NCBI GenBank assembly: GCA_947467145.1
Contig: CANIGJ010000028.1
Location: 1 to 53,769, forward strand
From: Rhodospirillaceae bacterium
Lineage (GTDB): Bacteria > Pseudomonadota > Alphaproteobacteria > Rhodospirillales > UBA2165
Direction: 5' to 3'
Length of the DNA stretch: 53,769 nucleotides
Made by a program: the position numbers and the translations under genes
Notes under the pieces: generated by a model
The model's database searches: none
The model's input: the letters and a program-made list of their open reading frames with translations, nothing else
What the model was told of the DNA's origin: nothing
Shown: positions 42,138 to 51,402 of the stretch, piece after piece
Numbering within the stretch: position 1 is the first letter of the stretch
Layout: each line of letters begins with the position of its first letter

Positions 42138-42939
42138 CTTCCTCGGCCGTATAAACAGTAAAACTCACCAATTCGTTCGGACCGAACGTGCTGCTGATGG
42201 CGACATCGGCGGCATCACGGCCGCGCGCGATGAGGACCCGGCCGATCCGGGGCACATTGTTGCGTGGATCGAACAGATACCATTGGCCACCGAGATACGC
42301 CTCGAACCAGCCGGCAAAATCGCCCGGCCCGTAGGGCGGCGGCGTGCCGATATCGCTGAGATAACCTGCGCAATAGCGCGCCGGAATGTTCATGCAGCGG
42401 CAGAACGTGACGGCGAGATGGGCGAAATCGCGACATACGCCTTGGCCGTCACGATAGACCTGCGACGCCGTCTTACTCGACGAGGCATGTTGGTAGCCAA
42501 ACGAAACATGGTTATGCACAAAATCGCAGATCGCCTGCACGCGCCCCCAACCGAACGGCGCTTTGGAAAACAGATCCCAGGCGACTTGCGACAGATTGTC
42601 GGTATCGCAATAGCGGCTGCCCAGCAGAAAGACGAGCGTCTCCTCGGGTAAGTCCTCGACCAGCGATTGGTGGGCCATCGGCACCGTTTTGTCGGTCTCG
42701 CCTTTGTCGCGCACCAACGCCGTGCTGGCGATGCGGATGCGCCCGGCGGGGGCGACCAGCCGCGTGCACCAATTGCCGAAGCCGTCGCGATAGGCCGAGA
42801 TCGGTACGCCCGGATCCGTCGTGATCAGATCGGGCACGACGATGTCCGAGGCGCGGCTGTAATTAATGCTGAGATTGAGGATCATCGGTGTCGGTTGCGG
42901 ACACTCGTAGATCAACTCATAGCCGACGCGAAGTAGCAT
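42121..42939 (-). CDS. Transglutaminase-like protein (1), catalytic His position not kept
   Basis: A 272-aa protein with the bacterial transglutaminase-like N-terminal beta domain and a papain-like core. Cys169 lies in GQGVCRDFAHL and Asp224 in YLFDPRN. At the usual His position (HAW in the partner protein) this one reads DFAGWFEAYL, with Ala209 in place of His. I believe this subgroup commonly departs from the canonical triad there, so activity may differ. The ATG at 42939 has GGAG upstream. It lies 25 bp downstream of a second, canonical transglutaminase gene on the same strand; they probably form an operon and act together. Confidence 0.85.
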   Translation of the reverse strand: MLLRVGYELIYECPQPTPMILNLSINYSRASDIVVPDLITTDPGVPISAYRDGFGNWCTRLVAPAGRIRIASTALVRDKGETDKTVPMAHQSLVEDLPEETLVFLLGSRYCDTDNLSQVAWDLFSKAPFGWGRVQAICDFVHNHVSFGYQHASSSKTASQVYRDGQGVCRDFAHLAVTFCRCMNIPARYCAGYLSDIGTPPPYGPGDFAGWFEAYLGGQWYLFDPRNNVPRIGRVLIARGRDAADVAISSTFGPNELVSFTVYTAEEVTASA

Positions 42940-42964
42940 AATCTTACTCCTACTCTTCAATCAA

Positions 42965-43912
42965 TTAATTCACCGCCGCGTCACCCCCCGATGATGCAGT
43001 TTCGTCGAGCACACTCACCGTGACATCCATGCCCAGAAAGGCCGACGGACGCCCCGTATAGGTTCCCCACAGCGGCAGAACCTGTCCGTGGTCCCAGGCC
43101 ATGGCGACGCGGATCAAATTCCGGTTGCCGATGATCTTGTTGGTCGGATCGAAATCGACCCAGCCGGCACCCGGTAGGTAAACCTGCAGCCACGCATGGG
43201 TGGCGCCGCCGCCCACAATCAATTCCCGTCCCACACCCGGTACGAAGATGTAACCGCTCACGAAGCGCGCCGCGAAACCGAGCGAGCGCACGGCCTCGAT
43301 CATCAATTGCGCGAAATCGCGGCACGTACCGCGACGGCGTTGCAAGGTTTCGCTCGGCGTCTGCACACCACGCTCGGCGCGGCGTTGATATGCGAAGTCC
43401 TCGTTGATGGCCGTGGTCATACATTCCAGCAACGACATCGTATGTTGCACACCCGACATCGACACGAAGCCCGCTGCCCAGCGATTCACATCGGCGCTGG
43501 GATAACACTGCGCCATGCTGCGCACGAGATCGGCGCGTTCCTCGGCGCTATAGTTGAGAGGATAAGTCCGGGCGTTCGTTTCGAGGCGATAATCGGGATG
43601 GGCGGTTTGAGTGTGTTCCAGTGTAACCGCGCTCTCGAAGCTAAGTTCCGTGGTGCGCCCGCTAAACGTCGCCACCGCGACCGAATTGTCGAAGATGTCG
43701 TGGACCCAATGCAGCTTGGCCGGCGTCGGTTCGATCACCAGATGCGTGGCAATCAGACGCAGGTCATGGCTTTCCCGCGGCCGGAACATCGCGCGATGTT
43801 CGCCCAATTGCACAGGTTCGCTATATCGATAAACGGTCGCGTGCCGGACCGTGAGACGGCGCGTCGTCGCCGTCTCGGCAAGCGGATCGGTTAAGGTCAG
43901 TACAGTCACCAT
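42965..43912 (-). CDS. Transglutaminase-like protein (2), canonical triad
   Basis: A 315-aa protein. N-terminal transglutaminase beta domain (about 20-110; VYRYSEPVQLGEHRAMFRPR) and transglutaminase-like core with Cys197 (GTCRDFAQL), His239 (GATHAWLQVYL) and Asp255 (VDFDPTN). These enzymes are cysteine proteases or amide-bond transferases; the paired arrangement resembles other bacterial tandem transglutaminase operons. No signal peptide is seen. Upstream, the 139-bp gap to the divergent pentapeptide-repeat gene holds the promoters. Confidence 0.88.
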   Translation of the reverse strand: MVTVLTLTDPLAETATTRRLTVRHATVYRYSEPVQLGEHRAMFRPRESHDLRLIATHLVIEPTPAKLHWVHDIFDNSVAVATFSGRTTELSFESAVTLEHTQTAHPDYRLETNARTYPLNYSAEERADLVRSMAQCYPSADVNRWAAGFVSMSGVQHTMSLLECMTTAINEDFAYQRRAERGVQTPSETLQRRRGTCRDFAQLMIEAVRSLGFAARFVSGYIFVPGVGRELIVGGGATHAWLQVYLPGAGWVDFDPTNKIIGNRNLIRVAMAWDHGQVLPLWGTYTGRPSAFLGMDVTVSVLDETASSGGDAAVN

Positions 43913-44051
43913 CGGCTTGCGATTAGCCTTTAGGGTAGCAAATCCCCCTCAAACAAGCCAGCAATGCCAAAATCGACGCACTTTCCGCTCATTGCCGCAG
44001 GCGATACAGACCTCTAGGCTCTCGCCTCCTCCGCGCCGCAGGAACCCAAGC

Positions 44052-44717
44052 ATGCCCACCCAATCGACCGAAGCATCCGTGATTTTGCGCGACAGTCTCG
44101 CCAGCGGTCAGCGCGATTTCGCCGATCTCAATCTGGTCGGCGACGATCTGTCGCGCATCGATCTGACGGACGCCAAATTCACGAATTGCAATTTCGACGG
44201 CGCCGACCTGACGGGCACCAAACTGTCCGGTTCGGCCTGGATGAAGTGCCGAGCACTTGGCGCCAAACTCAAAGCCGTCGATGCGGACAGCGCGCGTTTC
44301 ACGAACTCCAATCTCGCCAATGTCGATTGGTCCGGCGCGCGTCTTGCCACGGCCGCGTTCGAAGATTGCAAACTGACGGGCGGCGATTTCCGCGACACCC
44401 GCATGCTCGGCATCACCTTCAAGAACGTGCAACTCGTCAGCGCGCTGATCCGCAATATCTCGTTCCGCCGCCAGACCCTGGAGGGCATCGATTTTTCCAG
44501 CGCCGATCTTGGCGGCGCCGATTTTCGCGACTGCATCTTGAATGATTGCCGCTTGAACGGCACATCGCTGCGCGGCGCCAAGTTCGACGGCGCCGATCTG
44601 CGGGGCTGCGATCTGGGCGAGATCGGCTTGACCGAAGCCGCCGTCTATAAAGGTGCCGTCATCTCGCGCAGCCAGGCGACCGAGCTGTTGCGCGGCTTCG
44701 GCCTCACCGTCATCTAA
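44052..44717 (+). CDS. Pentapeptide-repeat protein
   Basis: A 221-aa protein built of A(D/N)Lxx-type pentapeptide repeats across about residues 25-205 (ADLNLVGDDLSRIDLTD, FDGADLTGTKL, FSSADLGGADFRD, FDGADLRGCDL). They fold as a right-handed quadrilateral beta-helix. The N-terminus is short and soluble. Functions in the family range from DNA-gyrase mimicry to structural roles; here it is unknown. The ATG at 44052 starts the repeat protein, and a frame upstream is non-coding. Confidence 0.88.
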   Translation: MPTQSTEASVILRDSLASGQRDFADLNLVGDDLSRIDLTDAKFTNCNFDGADLTGTKLSGSAWMKCRALGAKLKAVDADSARFTNSNLANVDWSGARLATAAFEDCKLTGGDFRDTRMLGITFKNVQLVSALIRNISFRRQTLEGIDFSSADLGGADFRDCILNDCRLNGTSLRGAKFDGADLRGCDLGEIGLTEAAVYKGAVISRSQATELLRGFGLTVI

Positions 44718-44722
44718 TGGAC

Positions 44723-44756
44723 ACACAACGGCGCCGGCAAACCGGCGCCGCTGTGT
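44723..44756. terminator. Bidirectional hairpin terminator
   Basis: CGGCGCCGG-CAAA-CCGGCGCCG, extended by ACACA/TGTGT with one mismatch. It lies between the converging pentapeptide-repeat (+) and lipoprotein (-) genes. T runs are short. Confidence 0.65.
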
Positions 44757-44774
44757 TTCATGCAAAACGTCCGA

Positions 44775-44963
44775 TCAGCAGGACGACGAACCGGCCGGGC
44801 ACACCTTGGTCACGGTCGAGCCGGGCGGAATGATCACCGCCGAATTCGGCGCGATTTGCGACGAGGCCGGCGGATTGACGATGTAGGTGTTTTTCGTATC
44901 GGAGCCGCAGCCCGTCAGGACGAACGGCGATACCAGCATCAGCGCGACGATAAGCTTTTTCAT
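44775..44963 (-). CDS. Small lipoprotein, 62 aa
   Basis: The signal sequence LIVALMLVSPFVLTGC has a clear lipobox (LTGC, acylated Cys19). The mature part is about 44 residues, rich in Pro, Ser and Val, with two Cys at the C-terminus (VCPAGSSSC). The function is unknown. It is convergent with the pentapeptide-repeat gene, with a hairpin between. Confidence 0.8.
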   Translation of the reverse strand: MKKLIVALMLVSPFVLTGCGSDTKNTYIVNPPASSQIAPNSAVIIPPGSTVTKVCPAGSSSC

Positions 44964-45121
44964 TTTATTACCTTCCGAGCGATTTTCTACTCGTTCCCAA
45001 ACCCGCCAACGCGCACGCGCGTTCCAGGCGGTAGCGCGGAGCCCTTAAAGGTCACATCGCGCACGGGTTCGCCCGCGGAACTGCACCACCGGCACAGGGT
45101 TGGACATGAAAGGAGACTGAC

Positions 45122-45412
45122 ATGACCAAAACCATGGGATGGCTGATCGCCGGCGTTGCCCTGTTCGCGTCGTCCGTCGCGAGCGCGCAGATCGACAAGG
45201 AACCACCGAAACTGCCCGAGGTAACACCGGGTCTCGACAATCCGAACAATCCGGCCGTCCAGGGCAACGATAAAAAAGCTGTGCGCACCGATCGCGCCCC
45301 TGCCGCGTCGCCCAACGGCAGCACGGCGGAAGGCCGCTCGCGCTGCGGCACATTGACCGACACGTTGGCGCGCCGTCGGTGCCTGGAAGATTTACGCGAT
45401 CGCAACAACTGA
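45122..45412 (+). CDS. Small exported protein with C-terminal C-x11-C motif (4)
   Basis: A 96-aa protein with a signal peptide (MGWLIAGVALFASSVASA), a Pro/Asn/Asp-rich middle and the C-terminal motif RCGTLTDTLARRRCLED. The two Cys are 11 apart with Arg at the ninth position, exactly as in the three proteins downstream of secA some 32 kb away. An AGGAG precedes the ATG. It is divergent from the small lipoprotein gene. The function is unknown; a small periplasmic disulphide unit is likely. Confidence 0.78.
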   Translation: MTKTMGWLIAGVALFASSVASAQIDKEPPKLPEVTPGLDNPNNPAVQGNDKKAVRTDRAPAASPNGSTAEGRSRCGTLTDTLARRRCLEDLRDRNN

Positions 45413-45441
45413 TCCGCGCGCGAAGGCCTGCGCAACGCTCG

Positions 45442-45482
45442 CGCGAACGCACTGGGCGACAGGATCGTCCAGTGCGTTCGCG
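45442..45482. terminator. Perfect 14-bp inverted repeat between converging genes
   Basis: CGCGAACGCACTGG (45442-45455) and CCAGTGCGTTCGCG (45469-45482) flank a 13-bp loop. It lies between the C-x11-C protein gene (+) and the 78-aa protein gene (-). There is no T run; it probably defines transcript ends in both directions. Confidence 0.6.
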
Positions 45483-45542
45483 TAACGGTTTGCTAAATCA
45501 GGCCGCGCCGGGCGGCCGCCAAAATCAGATGTTCGTCAGATA

Positions 45543-45779
45543 TTAGGCGGCTTTGGTGGTACGGCGCGGCTTCTTCGGCGCAGCCGATGCCTTGGCGGCC
45601 GCAGCGGCTTCGGCAGCCACGCGATCGGTCGCTTCCTTGGCCAGACGCAGGGCGCGCAACTTATCGATCTTGCTGGAACGGCGACGCTCGTCGGCTTGGC
45701 GCTCCTTGGCGGCTTCGGCTTCGCGCGCAGTGAGAGCCGCGTATTTCTCCGCGGCCGTCTGTTTTACCGGTTTGGTCAT
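45543..45779 (-). CDS. Small basic Ala/Lys/Arg-rich protein, 78 aa
   Basis: A highly charged, probably helical protein (TAREAEAAKERQADERRR ... KIDKLRALRLAKEA) ending in an AAPKKPRRTTKAA tail. There is no signal peptide. The basic tail resembles nucleic-acid-binding tails, but no domain is recognisable. It is divergent from cobT; the 282-bp gap 45780-46061 shows no further gene or clear motif. Confidence 0.65.
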   Translation of the reverse strand: MTKPVKQTAAEKYAALTAREAEAAKERQADERRRSSKIDKLRALRLAKEATDRVAAEAAAAAKASAAPKKPRRTTKAA

Positions 45780-46061
45780 CGGTTCTTCCTTTCGGCGGGC
45801 GTGGACGTATCGGACGAGGCCAGAACGGAGAGGGAGGCCTCGGACAGGGTGCCCGTAGCAAAGGCGGCCCCATTATGCGCCTAAAGTCCGGAATCAGCCA
45901 GCTTTACCCCCCGTGTCATCCATAGGGTCATTTCTGCCGCACCTTCGTCCGCGTCAGCGCATGCTCGGCGCACGCCGACGGCCTTTTGCGGGGGCTTTCA
46001 TCGCCTGCTTTGCCCCGGTATCCTCGACCTCAGGTACGGCTGCAAAAACGAGGATTTCCCC

Positions 46062-47927
46062 ATGGCAATCGATCAGGACGCCCAAAACCTGATCAAGCGG
46101 GTCACCGAGGCGACGCTCAAAGCCGTGTCGTCGCGCGACGACGTGCAGGTGAGTTTCGCCCCCGGCGCGCATGGTGTCAGCTATTCGGAAGACGGCGGCC
46201 AGGCCCGCCTGCCCACGCCCGCGCGCCAGTTCGATCACCATGACCTTTACGTGCTGCGCGGCGAAGCCGACGCGGCGGCGCTGCGCCTGCGCTTCCAGGA
46301 TCAACGCCTGTACGCCAAGCAGCGCCCGCTGGGCGGACCGAGCGGCCAGACCTTCGACGCCTGCGAACAGGCGCGGGTCGAAAGCCTAGGTAGCCGTCAT
46401 CTCGCCGGCGTTGCCAAGAACCTCTACGAATATCAGGACGCGACCTGCCGCGAGCGCGGCTATCACATGGTCAGCGGCATGGAAGAGACCCAGATCGGCG
46501 ATGCCGTCGGCCTCTATATCCGCGAAAAACTGACCGGTGCGCCCTGCCCGCCAGCCGGCTTGCCGATGCTCGAACAATGGCGTTCGCACCTTGATGAAAA
46601 AATCGGCGGCCGCGTCGACGAATTGAAAGGCGCCATCGACGATCAGGCGAGCTTCGGCGCCGCTCTGCGTCATCTGCTCGAAGATCTCGATCTGCCGATC
46701 GAGACCGAAGGGGAGCCCGAGGGCGAAAGCGACGACACCGACGATCAGAACGAGGACGAGGATCAGTCCGCCCAGGACGAACAGGGGTCCGAATCCAATC
46801 CCGACGGCGACGAGAGCGAGGGCGACGAGTCCGACTCCGAGATGCTCGATCCGGACAGCCTCGAAGATTCCGACGACATGATGGATCCGGAAGAATCCGA
46901 CGACGATTCCGAATCCTCGATGAAGGGCCGACCGATGCGGCCCGACTTCCCCAACCTGCACACCGACGTCTATCGCGCCTATACCGCGCAGTTCGACGAG
47001 ATCGTAAAGGCGGAAGATCTGTGCGACCCGGACGAAATGACGCGACTGCGCGCCCAGCTCGATCAGCAACTCACCAATATGCAGGGCGTCGTCGCGCGCC
47101 TCGCCAACCGCCTGCAGCGCCGCCTAATGGCGCAGCAGCAGCGCTGGTGGGAATTCGATCTGGACGAAGGCGTGCTCGATGCCGGCCGCCTGAGCCGCGT
47201 GATCACCGATCCGCAACATCCGCTCAGCTACAAGGTCGAGAAGGAAGCGAATTTCCGCGATACGGTCGTCACCTTGCTGATCGACAATTCAGGTTCGATG
47301 CGCGGCCGTCCCATTTCGGTCGCGGCGATGAGCGCCGACATCATGGCGCGCACGCTGGAACGCTGCGCCGTCAAGGTTGAGGTGCTGGGCTTTACCACGC
47401 GCGCGTGGAAAGGCGGCCAGGCGCGCGAGAAGTGGGTGGCCGACGGCAAGGCCGCCAATCCGGGCCGGCTCAACGATCTGCGCCACATCATCTACAAGGC
47501 GGCCGATGCGCCGTGGCGCCGTGCGCGCAAGAATATCGGCCTGATGCTGCGCGAAGGCCTGCTCAAGGAAAACATCGACGGCGAAGCACTCATGTGGGCC
47601 TACGCCCGGCTCATGGCGCGCCCCGAACAGCGCCGTATCCTGATGGTGATCTCGGACGGCGCGCCGGTCGACGACGCCACGCTTTCGGTCAATCCGGGCA
47701 ATTATCTGGAACGCCATCTGCGCGATGCGATCAACTTCATCGAGACGCGCACCTCGATCGAGATCAGCGCCATCGGCATCGGCCACGACGTGACGCGCTA
47801 CTATCGCCGCGCGGTCACGATCAACGATGCGGAAGAATTGGGCGGCACGATGATGCAGAACCTCATCGACCTGTTCGACGAGAAGGCAACCCGCGCCGCC
47901 GGCCGCGCGGCGAAGCGCGCAGCCTAG
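46062..47927 (+). CDS. cobT: Cobaltochelatase subunit CobT
   Basis: A 621-aa protein with the N-terminal CobT domain (about 1-210), a long acidic Asp/Glu/Ser linker (about 215-290), and a C-terminal VWA-like domain with the MIDAS motif DNSGSMRG near residue 407. It partners with CobS and CobN in ATP-driven cobalt insertion. The acidic linker is usual for CobT. Its TAG stop shares bases with the TAG of the converging gene at 47924 (CTAG). It is about 5 kb from cobS, with eight unrelated genes between. Confidence 0.96.
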   Translation: MAIDQDAQNLIKRVTEATLKAVSSRDDVQVSFAPGAHGVSYSEDGGQARLPTPARQFDHHDLYVLRGEADAAALRLRFQDQRLYAKQRPLGGPSGQTFDACEQARVESLGSRHLAGVAKNLYEYQDATCRERGYHMVSGMEETQIGDAVGLYIREKLTGAPCPPAGLPMLEQWRSHLDEKIGGRVDELKGAIDDQASFGAALRHLLEDLDLPIETEGEPEGESDDTDDQNEDEDQSAQDEQGSESNPDGDESEGDESDSEMLDPDSLEDSDDMMDPEESDDDSESSMKGRPMRPDFPNLHTDVYRAYTAQFDEIVKAEDLCDPDEMTRLRAQLDQQLTNMQGVVARLANRLQRRLMAQQQRWWEFDLDEGVLDAGRLSRVITDPQHPLSYKVEKEANFRDTVVTLLIDNSGSMRGRPISVAAMSADIMARTLERCAVKVEVLGFTTRAWKGGQAREKWVADGKAANPGRLNDLRHIIYKAADAPWRRARKNIGLMLREGLLKENIDGEALMWAYARLMARPEQRRILMVISDGAPVDDATLSVNPGNYLERHLRDAINFIETRTSIEISAIGIGHDVTRYYRRAVTINDAEELGGTMMQNLIDLFDEKATRAAGRAAKRAA

Positions 47928-48550
47928 TCGTCATCCAGGCTCGCCAGCCCTTTGCCTGGGCAATAGGTATAACCGTTATTGTCGGCAAGGCGCGTCCGCA
48001 CCGTGAGCTGCCAGCGGAACGTCATGCAATGTGCGTTGCCGGCATAGCTGTGATCGATCTGTTCCATGATCATCTTGACCCGAACGACGATATCGATGCG
48101 TTGCTTGCTGTTCTTGCCGTAGGTTACGATGTCGTAGGTGCGAACCTCGCCTTGCGTCCAAAGCCCGGTCGGGAATTTGGATTCGCCGCGCTCGATATCC
48201 TTCCAGCGTGAATCGTCGACGCGACCGATGCCGGTGCCGTCGTCGCGCACCGCGAACAATTGCGTCTTGCGCGTCTTGGGCTCGTAACGCTGATAGGCCT
48301 GCTTCACCCCACCATCCAACGGATCGGTCCATGGATAAGGACCGCTGATACGCTTGCCACCGTTGAAATAGAGATCAGCCTTGGGCCAATTGATGGTGCG
48401 CGCGCCATCCCATGGACTACCGGTCCACAGCTCGACGGGGATGAAGCGGGTTTTGGTGGCGGGGTCGTAGGAATCGGACCAGACGTCGGCGGAAGCCGGC
48501 CCGATGGCAAGGAATACGCTTACGGCAAAAGCCGTAAGCGCCGCCTTCAC
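47924..48550 (-). CDS. Exported 208-aa protein of unknown function
   Basis: Starting at the GTG at 48550, it has a signal peptide ([21 protein letters not shown]) and a beta-rich mature domain with many Trp/Tyr ([41 protein letters not shown]) and two late Cys. I know no family. The GTG overlaps the TGA stop of the preceding 90-aa gene, so the two are coupled. It converges on cobT with shared stop bases. An earlier, longer frame lacks a signal peptide and overlaps the upstream gene. Confidence 0.7.
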   Translation of the reverse strand: MKAALTAFAVSVFLAIGPASADVWSDSYDPATKTRFIPVELWTGSPWDGARTINWPKADLYFNGGKRISGPYPWTDPLDGGVKQAYQRYEPKTRKTQLFAVRDDGTGIGRVDDSRWKDIERGESKFPTGLWTQGEVRTYDIVTYGKNSKQRIDIVVRVKMIMEQIDHSYAGNAHCMTFRWQLTVRTRLADNNGYTYCPGKGLASLDDD

Positions 48551-48819
48551 GGCTTGCCGATACGCGGCTGGCCGCCAGCGCCCGACCGGCTCGGCCCGAA
48601 CGCCTTGGTCAGCACGTTCGACGAATCGGTCGCCAAGTTGATGCACTCGGTCAGCATGCCGAGGATCTTCATGTTGTTCTGCATCACGTGCAGCGCCTCG
48701 GGGCGATGATCGTCCACCACCTTTTCGCAGCGCTTCAGAATATCGGCGCGAATGGTGAGCAGAATGTCCTCGAGCCGATAGCCCGTCGTGTTTTCCTCGG
48801 AGACGAGAAATTTAGTCAT
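48547..48819 (-). CDS. Small helical protein, 90 aa, coupled to the exported protein
   Basis: A 90-aa cytosolic protein, mostly helical (RLEDILLTIRADILKRCEKVV, ALHVMQNNMKILGMLTECI). No family is recognised. Its stop overlaps the GTG start of the exported 208-aa protein. It sits between rpmB and cobT, a region that is otherwise conserved housekeeping in alphaproteobacteria. Confidence 0.7.
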   Translation of the reverse strand: MTKFLVSEENTTGYRLEDILLTIRADILKRCEKVVDDHRPEALHVMQNNMKILGMLTECINLATDSSNVLTKAFGPSRSGAGGQPRIGKP

Positions 48820-48931
48820 TGGTTACCCTCTTTACGGCATGCCACTTAGCCGTCCCTGGACGCAGTATAGCGCGCAGCCACGCGCGGATTCATCCGGAAT
48901 AACCGTATAAGGTGGCTAAGTTGTTAAGAAA

Positions 48932-48950
48932 TCAGGCCGATTAGGCCTGA
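48932..48950 (-). terminator. Candidate terminator of rpmB
   Basis: TCAGGCC-GATTA-GGCCTGA, a 7-bp stem followed on the minus strand by TTTCTT, 12 bp after the rpmB stop codon. Confidence 0.55.
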
Positions 48951-48962
48951 ACGCCGCGTAAA

Positions 48963-49256
48963 TTAGGCGGCTTCGCGCTTCGCGAGGGCCTTTTCCAGGC
49001 GACGCTTCAGCTTCAGCGCTTCGGCCGGCAGCTTCGCATCGGTGGTGCCGAGCAGGAAGGAGTCGAGGCCCCCGTTATGCTCGATCGTGCGGATGGCGGC
49101 CGGGGTGCACTTCAGGCGGATACGGCCCAAAACGTCGCTGAACAGCATGCGATCCTGCACATTCGGCAGGAAACGGCGGCGCGTACGATTGTTCGCGTGG
49201 CTCACGTTGTTGCCGGTCTGGACGCCCTTACCGGTGATATCGCAACGACGAGACAT
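48963..49256 (-). CDS. rpmB: 50S ribosomal protein L28
   Basis: A 97-aa L28 with the typical start [20 protein letters not shown] and the [12 protein letters not shown] segment; alphaproteobacterial length. It lacks the Cys4 zinc motif and is thus the C- form. A good promoter lies 39-67 bp upstream. The rpmB-cobT proximity is common in alphaproteobacteria. Confidence 0.97.
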   Translation of the reverse strand: MSRRCDITGKGVQTGNNVSHANNRTRRRFLPNVQDRMLFSDVLGRIRLKCTPAAIRTIEHNGGLDSFLLGTTDAKLPAEALKLKRRLEKALAKREAA

Positions 49257-49294
49257 AATAAAATCCGTTCAGCTGAAAACAACGCGGAGCCGGG

Positions 49295-49323
49295 TTTTTA
49301 AGGGCCCGGGTCCGCTTCGTCAA
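49295..49323 (-). promoter_or_regulatory. Sigma-70-type promoter for rpmB
   Basis: On the minus strand TTGACG (49318-49323), 17-bp spacer, TAAAAA (49295-49300), 38 bp upstream of the rpmB ATG. Near-consensus spacing and boxes. Confidence 0.65.
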
Positions 49324-49334
49324 GGCTTTAAAGC

Positions 49335-49366
49335 CGCAGATTTCGGCCAATTTCGGCCAATCTGCG
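49335..49366 (-). terminator. Hairpin directly after icd, with a 10-bp direct repeat in the loop
   Basis: Arms CGCAGATT (49335-49342) and AATCTGCG (49359-49366) abut the icd stop codon. The interior contains TTTCGGCCAA twice in tandem. Only a short T run follows on the minus strand. Confidence 0.5.
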
Positions 49367-50581
49367 TTATTTCATCGCAACCTTCAGGCCCTGGTCGAGC
49401 TTATCCAGGAACTTCTGGGTGGTCATCCAGTTCTGATCGGGGCCGATCAGAATGGCCAGATCCTTGGTCATGAAGCCGGCTTCGACCGTATCGATGCAGA
49501 CTTTCTCCAGGCTTTCCGCGAAGTGCACGACGTCCGGGGTATCGTCGAACTTGCCGCGCCAGGCGAGGCCGCGCGTCCAGGCGAAGATCGACGCGATCGG
49601 GTTGGTCGAGGTTTCCCTGCCCTGCTGATGCTGACGATAATGCCGCGTCACGGTGCCGTGGGCCGCTTCGGCCTCAACCGATTTGCCGTCCGGCGCCATC
49701 AGGACCGAGGTCATCATGCCTAAGCTGCCGAAGCCCTGCGCCAGGGTGTCGGACTGCACGTCGCCATCGTAGTTCTTGCACGCCCAGACGAACGCACCGT
49801 CCCATTTGAGGGCGCAAGCCACCATGTCGTCGATCAGGCGATGTTCGTAGGTGATCTTCTTGGCGGCGAACTTGTCCTTGAACTCGGCATCGAAGATCTC
49901 CTGGAACAGATCCTTGAAGCGTCCGTCATAGGCTTTGAGGATCGTGTTCTTGGTCGACAGATACAGCGGCCAGCCGAGATCGACCGAATAAGCCATACAA
50001 GCACGCGCGAAACCGCGGATGGATTCATCCAGGTTGTACATCGCCATCGCCGGACCGCCGCCCGGGAAATCGAACACCTTCTTTTCAATCGCGGGGCCGC
50101 CGTCCTTCGGCTCGAAGCGGATCGTCAGGGTACCCGGGCCGGGGGTGACGAAATCGGTCGCGCGGTATTGATCGCCGAAACCGTGACGGCCAATGACGAT
50201 CGGCTTGGTCCAATGCGGCACCAGACGCGGCACGTTCTTGCAGATGATGGGGGCGCGGAAAATGGTGCCATCCATGATGTTACGGATGGTGCCGTTCGGC
50301 GACTTGTACATTTCCTTGAGATTGAATTCCTTCACCCGCGCTTCGTCCGGGGTGATGGTGGCGCATTTGACGCCGACGCCGTGCTTGAGGATCGCGTTGG
50401 CCGCATCGACCGTGATCTGGTCGTTGGTCTGGTCGCGCTTTTCCATGCCCAGGTCGTAATAGAGCAGATCGACGTCGAGATACGGCAGGATCAACTTGTC
50501 CTTGATGAACTTCCAGATGATGCGCGTCATCTCGTCGCCGTCGAGCTCGACAACCGGATTCTTGACCTGAATTTTGCTCAT
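49367..50581 (-). CDS. icd: NADP-dependent isocitrate dehydrogenase (type II, eukaryote-like)
   Basis: A 404-aa enzyme oxidising isocitrate to 2-oxoglutarate in the TCA cycle and producing NADPH. Its sequence ([65 protein letters not shown]) matches the type II homodimeric family shared with mitochondrial IDH, which is standard in alphaproteobacteria. Single-gene transcription unit. Confidence 0.97.
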   Translation of the reverse strand: MSKIQVKNPVVELDGDEMTRIIWKFIKDKLILPYLDVDLLYYDLGMEKRDQTNDQITVDAANAILKHGVGVKCATITPDEARVKEFNLKEMYKSPNGTIRNIMDGTIFRAPIICKNVPRLVPHWTKPIVIGRHGFGDQYRATDFVTPGPGTLTIRFEPKDGGPAIEKKVFDFPGGGPAMAMYNLDESIRGFARACMAYSVDLGWPLYLSTKNTILKAYDGRFKDLFQEIFDAEFKDKFAAKKITYEHRLIDDMVACALKWDGAFVWACKNYDGDVQSDTLAQGFGSLGMMTSVLMAPDGKSVEAEAAHGTVTRHYRQHQQGRETSTNPIASIFAWTRGLAWRGKFDDTPDVVHFAESLEKVCIDTVEAGFMTKDLAILIGPDQNWMTTQKFLDKLDQGLKVAMK

Positions 50582-50705
50582 TTAATACCGCTCTCCACAG
50601 AAACAACGACGGCGAACACATGCCCCGGCGGTTGGGCAAACCATACGAAGCGGGCCTTCGCAATTCAAGGGCAATGGCCCAATGTAAGGCCTACCGGCGG
50701 GTCGC

Positions 50706-51290
50706 CTAAAGATGGCTCTCCAGCACGATCCGGTCGGGCTTGGGCTGGGATCTGAGCGCCGGCAGAATCTCGTCGACCGTGGCGACAGCCGTAAACAGAT
50801 CGCGGGCGCGTTCGTGGGCAAAGCCGCCCGCGATCGTCGCCTCGCACAGCCTGACAAAAGGCTGCCAATAGCCATTCGTATCCAGGACAACGACGGGCTT
50901 GGCGTGCAGCTGGAGCTGTTTCCAGGTGATGATCTCGAATGCTTCTTCCAGGGTGCCCAAGCCGCCGGGCAGCACGACGAAGCCGTCGGAGCGCGTAAAC
51001 ATCTCGGATTTGCGCGTATGCATGTTGGGCACGCGCACCAATTCGGTGACCGCGCCGTGCCCGACCTCCAGCTCCATCAGGAAATCGGGTATCACGCCGA
51101 CGACCTGACCGCCGCCCGCCAGCACGCGGTCCGCGATCACGCCCATCAGCCCGACCCGTCCGCCGCCATAAACCAGGGTGATGCCCTCGCGCGCCAGCAG
51201 CTCGCCAAAGGCCTCGGCGGCCGCCCGATAGGCCGGATCGGCGCCGTTGCGCGATCCGCAGAAAACCGTCAGCGCACGAATATCTGTCAT
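50706..51290 (-). CDS. LOG-family Rossmann protein (TIGR00730 family)
   Basis: A 194-aa protein with the LOG/YvdD signatures FCGSRNG, YGGGRVGLMG and LPGGLGTLEE. Family members hydrolyse nucleoside 5'-monophosphates to base and ribose 5-phosphate; cytokinin activation is the best known case. The ATG at 51290 (MTDIRALTVFCGSR) matches family starts, and the longer frame upstream is not similar. It is divergent from the cytochrome c' gene. Confidence 0.9.
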   Translation of the reverse strand: MTDIRALTVFCGSRNGADPAYRAAAEAFGELLAREGITLVYGGGRVGLMGVIADRVLAGGGQVVGVIPDFLMELEVGHGAVTELVRVPNMHTRKSEMFTRSDGFVVLPGGLGTLEEAFEIITWKQLQLHAKPVVVLDTNGYWQPFVRLCEATIAGGFAHERARDLFTAVATVDEILPALRSQPKPDRIVLESHL

Positions 51291-51402
51291 CAATCGCCTA
51301 ATAATTGTCTGGCAGGATAAATAAATCGCCGGAATAAGTCTTAAAGTGGATTGTTTACCCCATCGAGTCATACACCAATATGGCCGTGCTCAGGAGAAAC
51401 CA

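Noticed and set aside
46700..46935. Acidic low-complexity stretch in CobT as an oddity or frameshift
   Set aside because: A Glu/Asp-rich linker is a normal feature of CobT between its two domains, and the frame is intact on both sides.
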